Source: Acidobacteriota bacterium (lineage in GTDB: Bacteria > Acidobacteriota > Blastocatellia > Pyrinomonadales > Pyrinomonadaceae). From it: a stretch of 32,350 nt of DNA. The notes under the pieces are model-generated. The model was not told where the DNA came from, ran no database searches, and saw only the letters and a list, made by a program, of their open reading frames with translations. Each line of letters begins with the position of its first letter. Position 1 is the first letter of the stretch. Location of the stretch: NCBI GenBank assembly GCA_003222975.1, contig QHXN01000037.1:1-32350 (forward strand), written 5' to 3'. A program made the position numbers and the translations under genes. This document shows positions 9,871-17,303 of the stretch, piece by piece.

Positions 9871-10536
9871 TCACGCCGCGATTGGCGACTCGTCGTAGCG
9901 CGAGAGGAGGTCGGCGGCGTCCCTGTAGATTCGTATGCAGCCCGCGGCGCGCAGGTCGTCTTCGGGGAAGCCGCCGCAGAGGAAGCCGATGGTGCGCAGT
10001 TCCGCCTTGCCCGCCGCCTCGGCGTCGTAGGGCGTGTCGCCGACGACGATGACGCGTTCGGCGGGAGGGTCGCCGAGGCGTTCGAGCGCGGCCTCGAAGA
10101 TGTCTGGGTGCGGCTTCGACCTCTCGGCGTCGTCCTTCGACGCCTCCTCCTCGACGAGTCCCCCGATGCCGGCGATCTTCTTATAGGTTTCGATCTCGTC
10201 ACCCTTCGCGGAGGAGGCGAGCGCGATGCGCTTGCCGTCGCGGCGTATGCGCTCGAACAGCTCGCGCACTTTCGGGAAGGCTTCGACGCGCGGCAGGTAC
10301 TCGCGCTTGAAAAGTTCGCCGCGGTACTTCTCAAGCTCTTCGCCGAACTGTTCGAGTTCCTGTTCGGAGAGGAAGACGGGCATCAGTTGGTCGCCGCCCT
10401 TGCCGATCTGGTAGCGCACGCGCTCGTAAGGAATCCGTTTGCCGAAGCGCGCGAAAGCCTCCTGCCACGCGCGCGCGTGCAGGTCAACGGAGTCAACGAG
10501 CGTCCCGTCAATGTCGAAAATCACCGCCTCGGTCAA
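9871..10536 (-). CDS. HAD-superfamily phosphatase (phosphoglycolate phosphatase-like)
   Basis: A 221-residue HAD subfamily IA hydrolase. Motif I is FDIDGTLVDS with nucleophile D8 and acid/base D10. Motif II is the Ser in ALASSAKGD, motif III the Lys in RSKPHPDIFEAA, and motif IV VVGDTPYDAEAAGKA. A helical cap lies between motifs I and II, as in phosphoglycolate phosphatase and beta-phosphoglucomutase. The missing EK pattern of phosphoglucomutases favours a phosphatase, though the substrate is open. It is the first gene of a likely operon with the downstream glycosyltransferase and has an extended -10 promoter. Confidence 0.88.
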   Translation of the reverse strand: MTEAVIFDIDGTLVDSVDLHARAWQEAFARFGKRIPYERVRYQIGKGGDQLMPVFLSEQELEQFGEELEKYRGELFKREYLPRVEAFPKVRELFERIRRDGKRIALASSAKGDEIETYKKIAGIGGLVEEEASKDDAERSKPHPDIFEAALERLGDPPAERVIVVGDTPYDAEAAGKAELRTIGFLCGGFPEDDLRAAGCIRIYRDAADLLSRYDESPIAA

Positions 10537-10896
10537 GTCAAACCCTCCGGCAAAAAAAAATCAATCTCGTCGCACGCGAAGGCACGCATTATACCAGCGA
10601 GTTGACCATCGGCATCGCGCGAAATCTTCACGCGCCGCCGGGCCGACATCGGACGGAACACAGGCGCTCGTTGTTTTGCTTTGGTACGCCGCGGGCCGGA
10701 TGAAATCGGAGGGGCCAAGGAGGATTGGCACTATTGCACGCGATTTAGCGTCGCCGTGGCCGACCGTTCCGCGAGAAGAGTCGGCACAGGGCTTGCCCTT
10801 GTGAGTCAGCGGATAAGTCTCTACGGCGCGCGGCCTCGCTTGGTCAGTCTCTCCGGCGCGGCGTGTGGGGGCGAAAAAGTTTGAGGAGTGTGAGCT
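10537..10896. other. Divergent intergenic region between HAD and YflT-like genes
   Basis: About 360 bases with no supported gene. The left end carries an A-tract (10551-10560) just before the HAD start and its promoter at 10588-10597. The right end holds GAGGAG, the ribosome binding site for the stress-protein gene. Short open frames in between lack supporting start signals or homology that I recognise. Confidence 0.5.
10588..10597 (-). promoter_or_regulatory. Extended -10 promoter of the HAD-glycosyltransferase operon
   Basis: On the minus strand the sequence reads CTGGTATAAT, that is TGG plus the perfect TATAAT (10593-10588). No good -35 is present, as expected for extended -10 promoters. 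The start would be near 10580, about 45 nt before the ATG at 10536. Confidence 0.6.
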
Positions 10897-11397
10897 ATGG
10901 CAAAACTTGTGACGGGAGTCTTCAAGACGCGCGTGGCCGCCGAGGCGGGGGTTGACGCGGTCATCAAGCGCGGCTACACGCGCGACGACATCAGCGTGTT
11001 GATGTCCGACGCGACCAAGTCGAAGGAGTTCGCCATCGAGACGGGCACGCGCGCGGCGGACGGGCTAGGCTACGGCGCTGCCGTGGGCGGCGCGGTGGGC
11101 GCGGTGCTGGCGGCGATTGCCGCCATCGGCACGAACATCATGCTGCCCGGAATCGGACTCGTGGTCGCGGGGCCGCTGGCTGCCGCGTTCGCGGGCGCGG
11201 GCGCGGGCGGCGCGGCGGGCGGACTGATCGGCGCGCTCGTCGGCGCGGGGATACCTGAGCATCGCGCGAAGGTCTATGACGCCAGCTTGCGCGCGGGCGG
11301 CATACTGATCGGCGTCGAGTCGAAGACGGACGAGGAGGCGGACAAGCTCGAAGACCTGCTCGTTGACCTCGGCGCGGAGCACGTGCGGCAGGAATAA
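10897..11397 (+). CDS. General stress protein 17M-like (YflT-type) domain protein
   Basis: The N-terminal 40 residues (TGVFKTRVAAEAGVDAVIKR, then GYTRDDISVLM) match the YflT/general stress protein 17M-like domain. The centre (about 55-125) is an Ala/Gly-rich hydrophobic segment, typical of glycine-zipper sequences that insert into or coat membranes. The C-terminus (GILIGVESKTDEEADKLEDLLVDLGAEHV) repeats the small alpha/beta ferredoxin-like pattern. The 166-residue protein probably acts in the stress response at the membrane; its molecular function is unknown. GAGGAG stands 8 nt before the ATG. A CsbD gene, another stress-family member, is convergent just downstream. Confidence 0.75.
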   Translation: MAKLVTGVFKTRVAAEAGVDAVIKRGYTRDDISVLMSDATKSKEFAIETGTRAADGLGYGAAVGGAVGAVLAAIAAIGTNIMLPGIGLVVAGPLAAAFAGAGAGGAAGGLIGALVGAGIPEHRAKVYDASLRAGGILIGVESKTDEEADKLEDLLVDLGAEHVRQE

Positions 11398-11509
11398 GGT
11401 GTGAGTCCGCGACGCCGAACGACGAGTTGAAAACAACTAACTTAACCGCGAAGGCCGCGGAGTATTGTTAAAGGTCGCGGGGCGGCGCTCGTCTCCGATC
11501 AGGGCCGAC

Positions 11510-11551
11510 AAAATTAAAGGCCGCCGTCAACCCTGAAAGTTGACGGCGGCC
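11510..11551 (-). terminator. Intrinsic terminator of the csbD-like gene
   Basis: A perfect 13-bp inverted repeat (11519-11531 with 11539-11551) around a 7-nt loop is followed on the minus strand by TTTAATTTT. It lies 33 nt after the CsbD stop. In the + direction no T-tract follows. Confidence 0.85.
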
Positions 11552-11583
11552 TCGCCGTTCGAGCGTTGTGAGCGCGCCCGCGC

Positions 11584-11796
11584 TCAGCGGTTGATGGCGT
11601 CGCCCATGTCTTCGAGCGCGTCACCGATCTTGCGCTTGGCGCCGCCGAAGCCTTCCTTAACGTCGCCCTTGAGCTTGTCCGAAGCGCCCTTCGACCTCAT
11701 CTCTTCGTCGCCGGTCAGCTTGCCCAGGCCCTGCTTCACGGAGCCTTTCGCCTGATCGAATTTCCCTTCCATCTCGTCCCTGTTCGGAGCACCCAT
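11584..11796 (-). CDS. CsbD family stress protein
   Basis: A 70-residue hydrophilic protein with the CsbD pattern: N-terminal MEGKFDQAKGSVKQGLGKLT, then GDEEMRSKGASDKLKGDVKEG. CsbD-like proteins are induced by general stress in many bacteria and are largely disordered, helix-prone polypeptides of unknown action. The ATG at 11796 is chosen because AAGGAGG precedes it by 9-10 nt; an upstream extension of 18 residues has no such site. A strong terminator follows. The gene is convergent with the YflT-like gene. Confidence 0.88.
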   Translation of the reverse strand: MGAPNRDEMEGKFDQAKGSVKQGLGKLTGDEEMRSKGASDKLKGDVKEGFGGAKRKIGDALEDMGDAINR

Positions 11797-12210
11797 GATC
11801 GCTAATCCTCCTTCGAAGTTTGTAAAGGGGAGAGGGCATGAAACTCTCACGCCTCAAGCAAAAAAGAGGGCAACGACCATGCCGCGTGCGTGCGGCCACG
11901 GCGCGCGGCGAAAGGTGTTAAGGGGAGCGGGGATATATGCGGCGGCTCGCCGGAGTCGGCGTCGGCGTCCGGTTTAAGGCTCGTCCATTTTAGTACGATT
12001 AGAAGGGGCTTGCGGTCTGTCTTCGGACAAAAGCAGAGGGACTTTTCGGGGGCGGTCTGGGAGTTTGAAGGCGATGGGTTTCGCGCCGGCCAGAGCGTAT
12101 GTAGCGGCCTTCGAGCGGGCCGCTCGCGCAAAAAAAGAATGGGGCGTCGCCGTCCTCAAGCGGGCGACGCCCCTTCTCACAAACTTGATGATTTGTGAGG
12201 CCGCAAGGGC
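11797..12210. other. Gap between the 70-residue unknown gene and csbD-like gene
   Basis: About 414 bases. The right part is occupied by the terminator of the 70-residue gene. The left part must hold the csbD promoter, but no consensus sigma70 boxes stand out, which would fit an alternative stress sigma factor. Open frames on both strands here have unconvincing composition and I do not call them. Confidence 0.45.
12130..12173 (-). terminator. Intrinsic terminator of the 70-residue gene
   Basis: GGGGCGTCGCC (12141-12151) and GGCGACGCCCC (12163-12173) form an 11-bp perfect stem, followed on the minus strand by ATTCTTTTTTT (plus-strand A-run 12130-12136). It lies about 40 nt beyond the stop of the small gene. 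Confidence 0.85.
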
Positions 12211-12423
12211 CTACGGGTCGCCGTAGGTGACCTTGATGGTGATGTTGTTTCCCGTGGCGCTCTGGTAATAGTTCTGGATGCCGTCTCCGGTGATCTCGAC
12301 CGTCTTGATCACCTTCTTGTCGTTGCCGAACTGTCCTGTGCCGATGGCCCACAACTGGCTCACGTCGAACTCAATCGTGACGGAGCCGCCCTGGATGATG
12401 ATCGGCGGATCGCCTCCTGACAT
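12211..12423 (-). CDS. Unknown 70-residue beta-rich protein
   Basis: The protein begins MSGGDPPIIIQGGSVTIEFD and continues with alternating strand-like segments (KKVIKTVEITGDGIQ, NNITIKVTYGDP), suggesting a small beta-sandwich. It has no signal peptide, cysteine or recognised family. The gene is well supported: AAAGGAG lies 7-8 nt before the ATG, and a strong intrinsic terminator follows, so it is a monocistronic unit. Two near-identical 15-bp direct repeats lie about 100-135 bp upstream. Its function is unknown. Confidence 0.7.
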   Translation of the reverse strand: MSGGDPPIIIQGGSVTIEFDVSQLWAIGTGQFGNDKKVIKTVEITGDGIQNYYQSATGNNITIKVTYGDP

Positions 12424-12523
12424 GCTGTTGCTCCTTTGCCGATGAGGTTAATGGAAAGCGGAGAGATCGTCCCCCCGCAGAGCGGGCCGAATCTTATCAA
12501 CTGTCTCGCGGCGCGTCTATAAC

Positions 12524-12556
12524 TTTTTGGCTTGAGTGTTTTTTTTGGCCTGAGTG
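12524..12556. repeat. 15-bp direct repeat upstream of the 70-residue gene
   Basis: TTTTTGGCTTGAGTG (12524-12538) and TTTTTGGCCTGAGTG (12542-12556) differ at one position and are 18 bp apart. They lie upstream of the small gene and could be paired regulator sites. Confidence 0.45.
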
Positions 12557-12627
12557 AGAGCGCCCCGGACGGTCGGCGACCGCAGGTGAGGCCGAGGCCG
12601 ACGTGGCCGGTTCGAACCATGCGCGCG

Positions 12628-12666
12628 AAAAAAAACGGGCGCGCCCGCGGGAAGGGGGCGCGCCCG
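12628..12666 (-). terminator. Intrinsic terminator of the TonB-dependent receptor gene
   Basis: CGGGCGCGCCC (12636-12646) pairs with GGGCGCGCCCG (12656-12666), and on the minus strand the stem is followed by eight T (plus-strand A-run 12628-12635). It begins 30 nt after the receptor stop. Confidence 0.92.
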
Positions 12667-12696
12667 ATTTAAGTTTGTGGCTTCGAGCCTTTCGCG

Positions 12697-15600
12697 TTAG
12701 AACTCGAAGCGCACGGCGAACTGAATCTGCCGCTCGCGGAAGAGCGTGCCGCCCGCCTCGGTGACGGCCAGGAAGTTCGGGTTGAAGGTGAGCGTGGTGC
12801 CCGACGCCGAGTACATCGTCGTGTTCACGCCCGTCACCTGGGTGCGGTTGAAGATGTTGAAGCCCTCGACCAGGGCCTCGATGTTCATCGCCTCCTTCAG
12901 GTGGAAGCGGCGCGAGACGCGCAGGTCTGTGTTGATGATGCGCGGCATGTGGAAGGCGTTGCGCTCGGCCAGGGCGAAGCGGGTCGCGCCGCCTGAGCCG
13001 TTGACGCCGCCCGCCGTGTTCGCGCCGAAGCCCGCCGGCGGAGCCGCCGTCGAAGCGCTGCCGCTCTGCGTGCCCGTGACGGGCGCGCCGGAATAGGCGG
13101 TGAAGATCGGGGCGATGGTGAAGCCGTTAAAGATCGTGCGGCCCACCTTGCTGCCCGCCTCGCCGAAGAGCTTGGGGTTATAGACGACGCTGGCGACGAA
13201 CTTGTGCCGGCGGTCGAAGTTCGAAGCCCCCCACTCGCCCGTCTGGTCGAAGGCGTTGAAGGGCAGGTTGGTGGAGGTGAAGGTCGTCGAGCTTTGGCCG
13301 TTGTCGCGGGCGCTGGAGAGCGTGTAGCTGGTCTGGAACTGAAGCCCGTTGGTCAGGCGGCGGTTCGCCTGCACGACGAAGCCGAAGTACTTCGAGGTGA
13401 CGGTGTCGGTGATGACCGTCTTCGCCGCGAAGTTCGGGTCGGGGCGCGCGCCCGTGAAGTACGGGACGGTGTACAACTGGCCGTCGAACGGCCCGCCCAC
13501 GACCGTGTAAGTCCTGGTCGTCGTCGGCGTGTTCAGGTTTGTGTCAATGAAGTAGGGCAGGTGCTTGCCGACGCTCACGAGGAACGAGGCCGAGACGACC
13601 GTGTTGCGCGAGACCTGGCGCTCGACGACGAGATCGCCCTCGTGGATCATCGGAGCTTGGTAGCCGGGCCGGAAGAACTGGACTGCGGTCGAGCCGGCGG
13701 GCGCTGTCGTCAGGATGTTGGGGAAGATCGGCGCGGCGGAACTCGTCGGCGAGACCGAGACCTGGTTCTGCCCGCCGGCGTTGCCGGTGTTGGTGAGCGC
13801 GTTCAGGATCGTCGAGTTCTCGATGCGCCCGTAGTAGATGCCGTAGCCGCCGCGGAAAGAGGTCTTGTTGTCGGACGTGAGCGCGTAGGCGAAGCCGAAG
13901 CGCGGGCCGATGTTGTTCTTGTCGCTCGGCAGTTGGCTCGCCTGCGGCAGCAGCGGGTTGGTCAGGAACGGCGTGGGCATCCGCTCGTACTCGTAGCGCA
14001 CGCCGAGGTTCAGCGTCAGGCGCGGCGTGACGCGGTAGTCGTCCTGGAAGAAGAAGCTGTAGTCGTCGGTGCTGAACTGGAAGCGCGTCGGGCCGAAGCC
14101 CTGCGCGTAGTTGCTCGTGTAGCAGCGCCCGCGGAACTTGCCTGAGCCGGTGGCGCAGGCGGTCGTCGCGGCCAGCGGGCGGATGGCGAAGTTGACGTAA
14201 TCAATAATGAAGTCGTTGATGTTGTTGTACGAGTACGCGCCAAACTCGTTGCGCAGGTTGTCCTGGAGGTCGTTGACGTGGTTGATGTCCGCGCCGAACT
14301 TGACGGTGTGATTGCCGCGCGTGAGCGTCATCGTGTCGGCGTACTGCCAGCGCTTCTCGTCGGGGAAGGCCGGGCGCTCGAGGAAGGTCGGCGCGCCGAA
14401 CTCGATGCCGTTGGTCAGGAACACGTCCGGCGACCGCCCGTTGAGCGAGGTGGTCGGCTCGCCCGGCAGCGGCGGCGTGCTGAACTCGAACTCGTTGTCG
14501 CGCCCGTACTGGAAGCGGAACTCGTTGAGGAAGGTGCTGGAGAGCGTCGAGGCCAGGCGCATGTTCAGCGAGTCGAGGTTCACGAAGTCGTTGCCGAAGC
14601 TGCTGCGGGCGAAGGTGTTGGTCGGCTGCGTCTGGATGCCGTTCGGAGACGCCCAGCGCAGGCGGTTGTAGGTCGCAGTAAAGGTGTTCTTCGAGTTTAT
14701 GTTCCAATCAATCTTCGGGAGGATGAGCTTCTGGTCGCCGCGGCGCGGCGTCGGGCCGGTCTCGTTGGTAAGGAAGGCCAGGCTCGAGTTGATGTCCGCC
14801 GTGGTCAGGCCGCGGGCCGCCAGCGTCGTCGCGTTCACCGTGGTCAGGTAGTTGGGGGCGGTGAAGCGGGCGATGCCGGGGAAGTTGCGCTTCTGCTGGT
14901 CGTAGTTGAAGAAGAAGAAGAGCTTGTCCTTGACGATGCGCCCGCCGACGTTGCCGCCGAACTGGTGGCGCACGTCCACCGGCTTGAGGCCGACGATGTT
15001 CGTCTGGCCGGTCGCGGGGTCGAAGGTCGTGAGAGTGCCGAGCGGGTTGCGAGCGCCCCAACTGTTGTTGCGCTGGAAGTAGAAGACCTGCCCGTGAAAC
15101 TCGTTCGTGCCCGACTTGGTGACGGCGTTGACGACGCCGCCGGCGGCCCGCCCGTACTCGGCGGAGAAGTTCGACGTGTTGACCTGGAACTCGCGGATGG
15201 CCGACTGGCTGATCGAGTAGCTGATGCGGGTGCGACCGCGCTCCTCGGAGAAGAACGCCTGATTGTTGTCGCCGCCGTCAATCGTGTTGTTGTTCAGGAG
15301 GCCGGAGATTCCGCGGAAAGAGATGAGACCGAAGTTGCCGTCCGGGACGGAGCCAGGCGTCAGGAGCGCGAAGTTCGACCAGCGGCGACCGTTGATCGGC
15401 AGCTCGTTGATCGAGGTCTGGTTGACGTTCGTGGAGAAGTCCTGCTGCGTGGTGTTGAGGACGGGAGCCTCGGCTGTGACCTCTACGGTCGCCGTCGCGC
15501 CCGTCACGGCCAGCGGCACGTCTATAGACGTGACCTGCCCGACCTCGACCACCACGTGCTGCTGCGTGAAATTGGAGAAGCCCGAGGCGCTGATCGTCAC

Positions 15601-15858
15601 GGTGTAGTTGCCGGGCTGGAGCTGGACGACGCGGAAGCGGCCTTCGCTGTCGGTCGTGCCCGTGCCCTCCTTGTTGGTCTCCTCGTTCTTCACGGTGACC
15701 GCGGCGTTCTGCACCACGGCACCCTGCGGGTCTTTGACGACGCCGCCGATGGCGCCGAAGGTCGTTGACTGGGCGGCGGCTGAAGCCGCGCCGAAGGCGA
15801 GGCAGAAAAGTAGCGTCGCCAGCGCGCAGGCTGACTTGCAGAGGGGATGTTTCGACAT
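12697..15858 (-). CDS. TonB-dependent receptor with carboxypeptidase-regulatory-like domain (Oar-like)
   Basis: A 1053-residue outer membrane protein. The signal peptide spans about residues 1-29, with cleavage at AAA/QS. A carboxypeptidase-regulatory-like beta-sandwich follows (about 34-115: GAIGGVVKDPQGAVVQNA to VGQVTSIDVPL). The plug domain has INELPINGRRW, NNTIDGG and GGVVNAVTKSGTNEFHG. The rest is a beta barrel rich in aromatic strands and ends in RFEF, the usual terminal-Phe outer membrane signal. Such receptors are abundant in Acidobacteriota and probably import oligosaccharides or peptides; the ligand is unknown. ATG 15858 is preferred because AAAAGGAAG lies 6 nt upstream and the signal peptide then begins at once; an upstream ATG would add 18 residues. 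A promoter-like box with a palindrome and a strong terminator show that it is monocistronic. Confidence 0.93.
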   Translation of the reverse strand: MSKHPLCKSACALATLLFCLAFGAASAAAQSTTFGAIGGVVKDPQGAVVQNAAVTVKNEETNKEGTGTTDSEGRFRVVQLQPGNYTVTISASGFSNFTQQHVVVEVGQVTSIDVPLAVTGATATVEVTAEAPVLNTTQQDFSTNVNQTSINELPINGRRWSNFALLTPGSVPDGNFGLISFRGISGLLNNNTIDGGDNNQAFFSEERGRTRISYSISQSAIREFQVNTSNFSAEYGRAAGGVVNAVTKSGTNEFHGQVFYFQRNNSWGARNPLGTLTTFDPATGQTNIVGLKPVDVRHQFGGNVGGRIVKDKLFFFFNYDQQKRNFPGIARFTAPNYLTTVNATTLAARGLTTADINSSLAFLTNETGPTPRRGDQKLILPKIDWNINSKNTFTATYNRLRWASPNGIQTQPTNTFARSSFGNDFVNLDSLNMRLASTLSSTFLNEFRFQYGRDNEFEFSTPPLPGEPTTSLNGRSPDVFLTNGIEFGAPTFLERPAFPDEKRWQYADTMTLTRGNHTVKFGADINHVNDLQDNLRNEFGAYSYNNINDFIIDYVNFAIRPLAATTACATGSGKFRGRCYTSNYAQGFGPTRFQFSTDDYSFFFQDDYRVTPRLTLNLGVRYEYERMPTPFLTNPLLPQASQLPSDKNNIGPRFGFAYALTSDNKTSFRGGYGIYYGRIENSTILNALTNTGNAGGQNQVSVSPTSSAAPIFPNILTTAPAGSTAVQFFRPGYQAPMIHEGDLVVERQVSRNTVVSASFLVSVGKHLPYFIDTNLNTPTTTRTYTVVGGPFDGQLYTVPYFTGARPDPNFAAKTVITDTVTSKYFGFVVQANRRLTNGLQFQTSYTLSSARDNGQSSTTFTSTNLPFNAFDQTGEWGASNFDRRHKFVASVVYNPKLFGEAGSKVGRTIFNGFTIAPIFTAYSGAPVTGTQSGSASTAAPPAGFGANTAGGVNGSGGATRFALAERNAFHMPRIINTDLRVSRRFHLKEAMNIEALVEGFNIFNRTQVTGVNTTMYSASGTTLTFNPNFLAVTEAGGTLFRERQIQFAVRFEF

Positions 15859-16666
15859 GTTTCTTCCTTTTCTTGCTAGTGGTCTGTTTCGGTGATTCGG
15901 GGCCGCAGTCACCCACCTGTCTCTCTGCGTATCCCGAAGCCCTCGGTTAACCTGTTTTGCGGAGTAAGACGGCCAGAAATAGAACTGAGCTTATATCATA
16001 AGGGAAGACGTTTTCGCGAGTCTCGCGACGGCGTAAACGCGATGTTAAATACTACATCTTAACCGCCCGCGCAAGACAAAAGAGCACAGAACCCCCGAAC
16101 GCACGCACGCGTTGATGAATCGCGTTCGAGAGTTCTTTGCATGCGACTACGACCAAATCAGGCCGGAAAAAAATCCTCCGAAAAGCTGGACTAAATGTCC
16201 AAAAAATCGGATGCGCGGGGCGGGATTTTTTAAATGAGCGCGAAAGTTTCTCGATGATAAATAGAACAACAGGAATGACTTTTACAAATTCTGCCTCGTC
16301 CATTTCCTTCACGAAAACTAGAGCCATGAGCCTGCGTAATCTAAAGCAACAAAAAGTATGCCAGCAGCACTGCCGGGGAGGGGCGCGCCGGAAACTTTTT
16401 CGCTCTCCGCCCCTGTCAGTTCCTCACCCTCATCCGAACCCAGGTTCAAGACGCGCCGCCCGTCCGATAGACGCCGACATGCGTCGCCCTTTGCCGAATG
16501 CCTTGCCATGTTTAGAATAGTATTCGTCAGGCGGCGTTCCCGCTCGCGAGTATCAACGCTTTCCGCCATCCCGGTTATCAATTCGAGGTAAAAGGCCACG
16601 GGCCGCTCACGAAGCTCCCTGCTTGTCCGAAGCACTCGCCGACTCGGAGGAAGCTCAGGATTCGGG
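15859..16666. other. Long intergenic region between receptor and BamE-like genes
   Basis: About 808 bases. The left 170 bases hold the 5' untranslated region and promoter of the receptor. The stretch of about 16150-16330 is richer in A/T than its surroundings and has short A-tracts and a small GGAC/GTCC inverted repeat near 16193-16205. Minus-strand open frames exist at 16052-16327 and from about 16680 down to 16318, but mixed third positions and missing ribosome binding sites leave them unsupported. Confidence 0.5.
15995..16028 (-). promoter_or_regulatory. Receptor promoter with palindromic operator candidate
   Basis: On the minus strand TATGAT (16000-15995) is a good -10. The position of the -35 is covered by a perfect 7+1+7 palindrome, TCGCGAG-N-CTCGCGA (16014-16028), instead of a consensus hexamer. 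A regulator binding there could replace or block the -35 contact. The promoter lies about 140 nt before the receptor ATG. Function is inferred. Confidence 0.5.
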
Positions 16667-17227
16667 GTGAGAATTGGAGCCATGAAATTAATATTGATCT
16701 TTTCTCTGGTGTTGGGCCAAGTGCCGTCGGCCCGCAGTCCCGTCCGGAGGTGGCGCCCCGCCACTTATCGCGGCCTTACCGTAGGCCGTTCAACTCGCGC
16801 CGACATGCTGCGCGTGCTAGGGCGACCGAAGTGGTCGCGGCCGTCGCCGGGGGGGGGCGACGAAGACGAGTTACGCCGAGAGGTCTGGAACAACTACGAG
16901 CGGGCCGGTGAGTTCCCCGGAACGATGAGCGTGGTTGTTGAAGGCCATAGAGGCGTGATCACGAAGATTGAGTTCTACCCGCAAAAGCTGACGAAGGAGG
17001 AGGCCGTCGCACACTTCGGGCCGGGCTACGTCGTCACGAGGTATGACTTCGATCCTTGTCCGGGCGATGAAGAGTCGGAGCCGATTTATGAATCGCCGGA
17101 CGGCCCGCTCGTGAGCGTAGAGTATCGCTCGCGGGGGATCGCGATTTCCGTCGGGTACAATAATCTAGTAACCAAGATAAGTTACGTCGCCGGCCCGCTC
17201 GGGGCCGTTAAAGCGAAGTGCAAATAA
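16667..17227 (+). CDS. Secreted protein with BamE/SmpA-like motifs
   Basis: A 186-residue protein. The N-terminus (MRIGAMKLILIFSLVLGQ) is a plausible signal peptide without a lipobox cysteine. The body contains GLTVGRSTRADMLRVLGRPKW, reminiscent of the SmpA/OmlA (BamE)-like fold, where a glycine-threonine turn and helix precede LGxP. A second related unit may follow (LTKEEAVAHFGPGYVV to SVGYNNLVTKISYV). GTG at 16667 is chosen because AGGA stands 6 nt upstream; ATG at 16682 is an alternative with GGAG only 2 nt away. It is isolated, with a shared terminator downstream. Family assignment is an inference and the function unknown. Confidence 0.6.
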   Translation: MRIGAMKLILIFSLVLGQVPSARSPVRRWRPATYRGLTVGRSTRADMLRVLGRPKWSRPSPGGGDEDELRREVWNNYERAGEFPGTMSVVVEGHRGVITKIEFYPQKLTKEEAVAHFGPGYVVTRYDFDPCPGDEESEPIYESPDGPLVSVEYRSRGIAISVGYNNLVTKISYVAGPLGAVKAKCK

Positions 17228-17252
17228 GTGACCGCCTCCGAAAATAAATAAA

Positions 17253-17287
17253 GGGCGCGCCTGCCCGCATCGCGAGCAGGCGCGCCC
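17253..17287. terminator. Bidirectional intrinsic terminator
   Basis: GGGCGCGCCTGC (17253-17264) and GCAGGCGCGCCC (17276-17287) form a perfect 12-bp stem between two convergent genes. On the minus strand it is followed by TTTATTTATTTT, a good tract; on the plus strand only TTCTTC follows. It ends the giant secreted protein gene and probably the BamE-like gene. Confidence 0.85.
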
Positions 17288-17303
17288 TTCTTCAGGCGGC
17301 GCG

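Noticed and set aside
12609-12618. GGTTCGAACC resembling a tRNA T-arm
   Set aside because: The flanking bases do not form a T-stem on either strand and no acceptor or anticodon stem could be placed.
14278-15768. Long plus-strand open frame opposite the TonB receptor gene
   Set aside because: It is the antisense shadow of a high-GC gene; the minus-strand frame has signal peptide, domains and barrel pattern.
16052-16327. Minus-strand 91-residue open frame
   Set aside because: Sequence looks unstructured, with no start signals, and it lies in the A/T-rich patch where chance frames are expected.
16318-16680. Minus-strand open frame with a helix-like segment, starting at an ATG near 16680
   Set aside because: It overlaps the 5' end of the BamE-like gene in antisense, has no ribosome binding site, and its third codon positions are only mildly G/C-rich compared with nearby genes.
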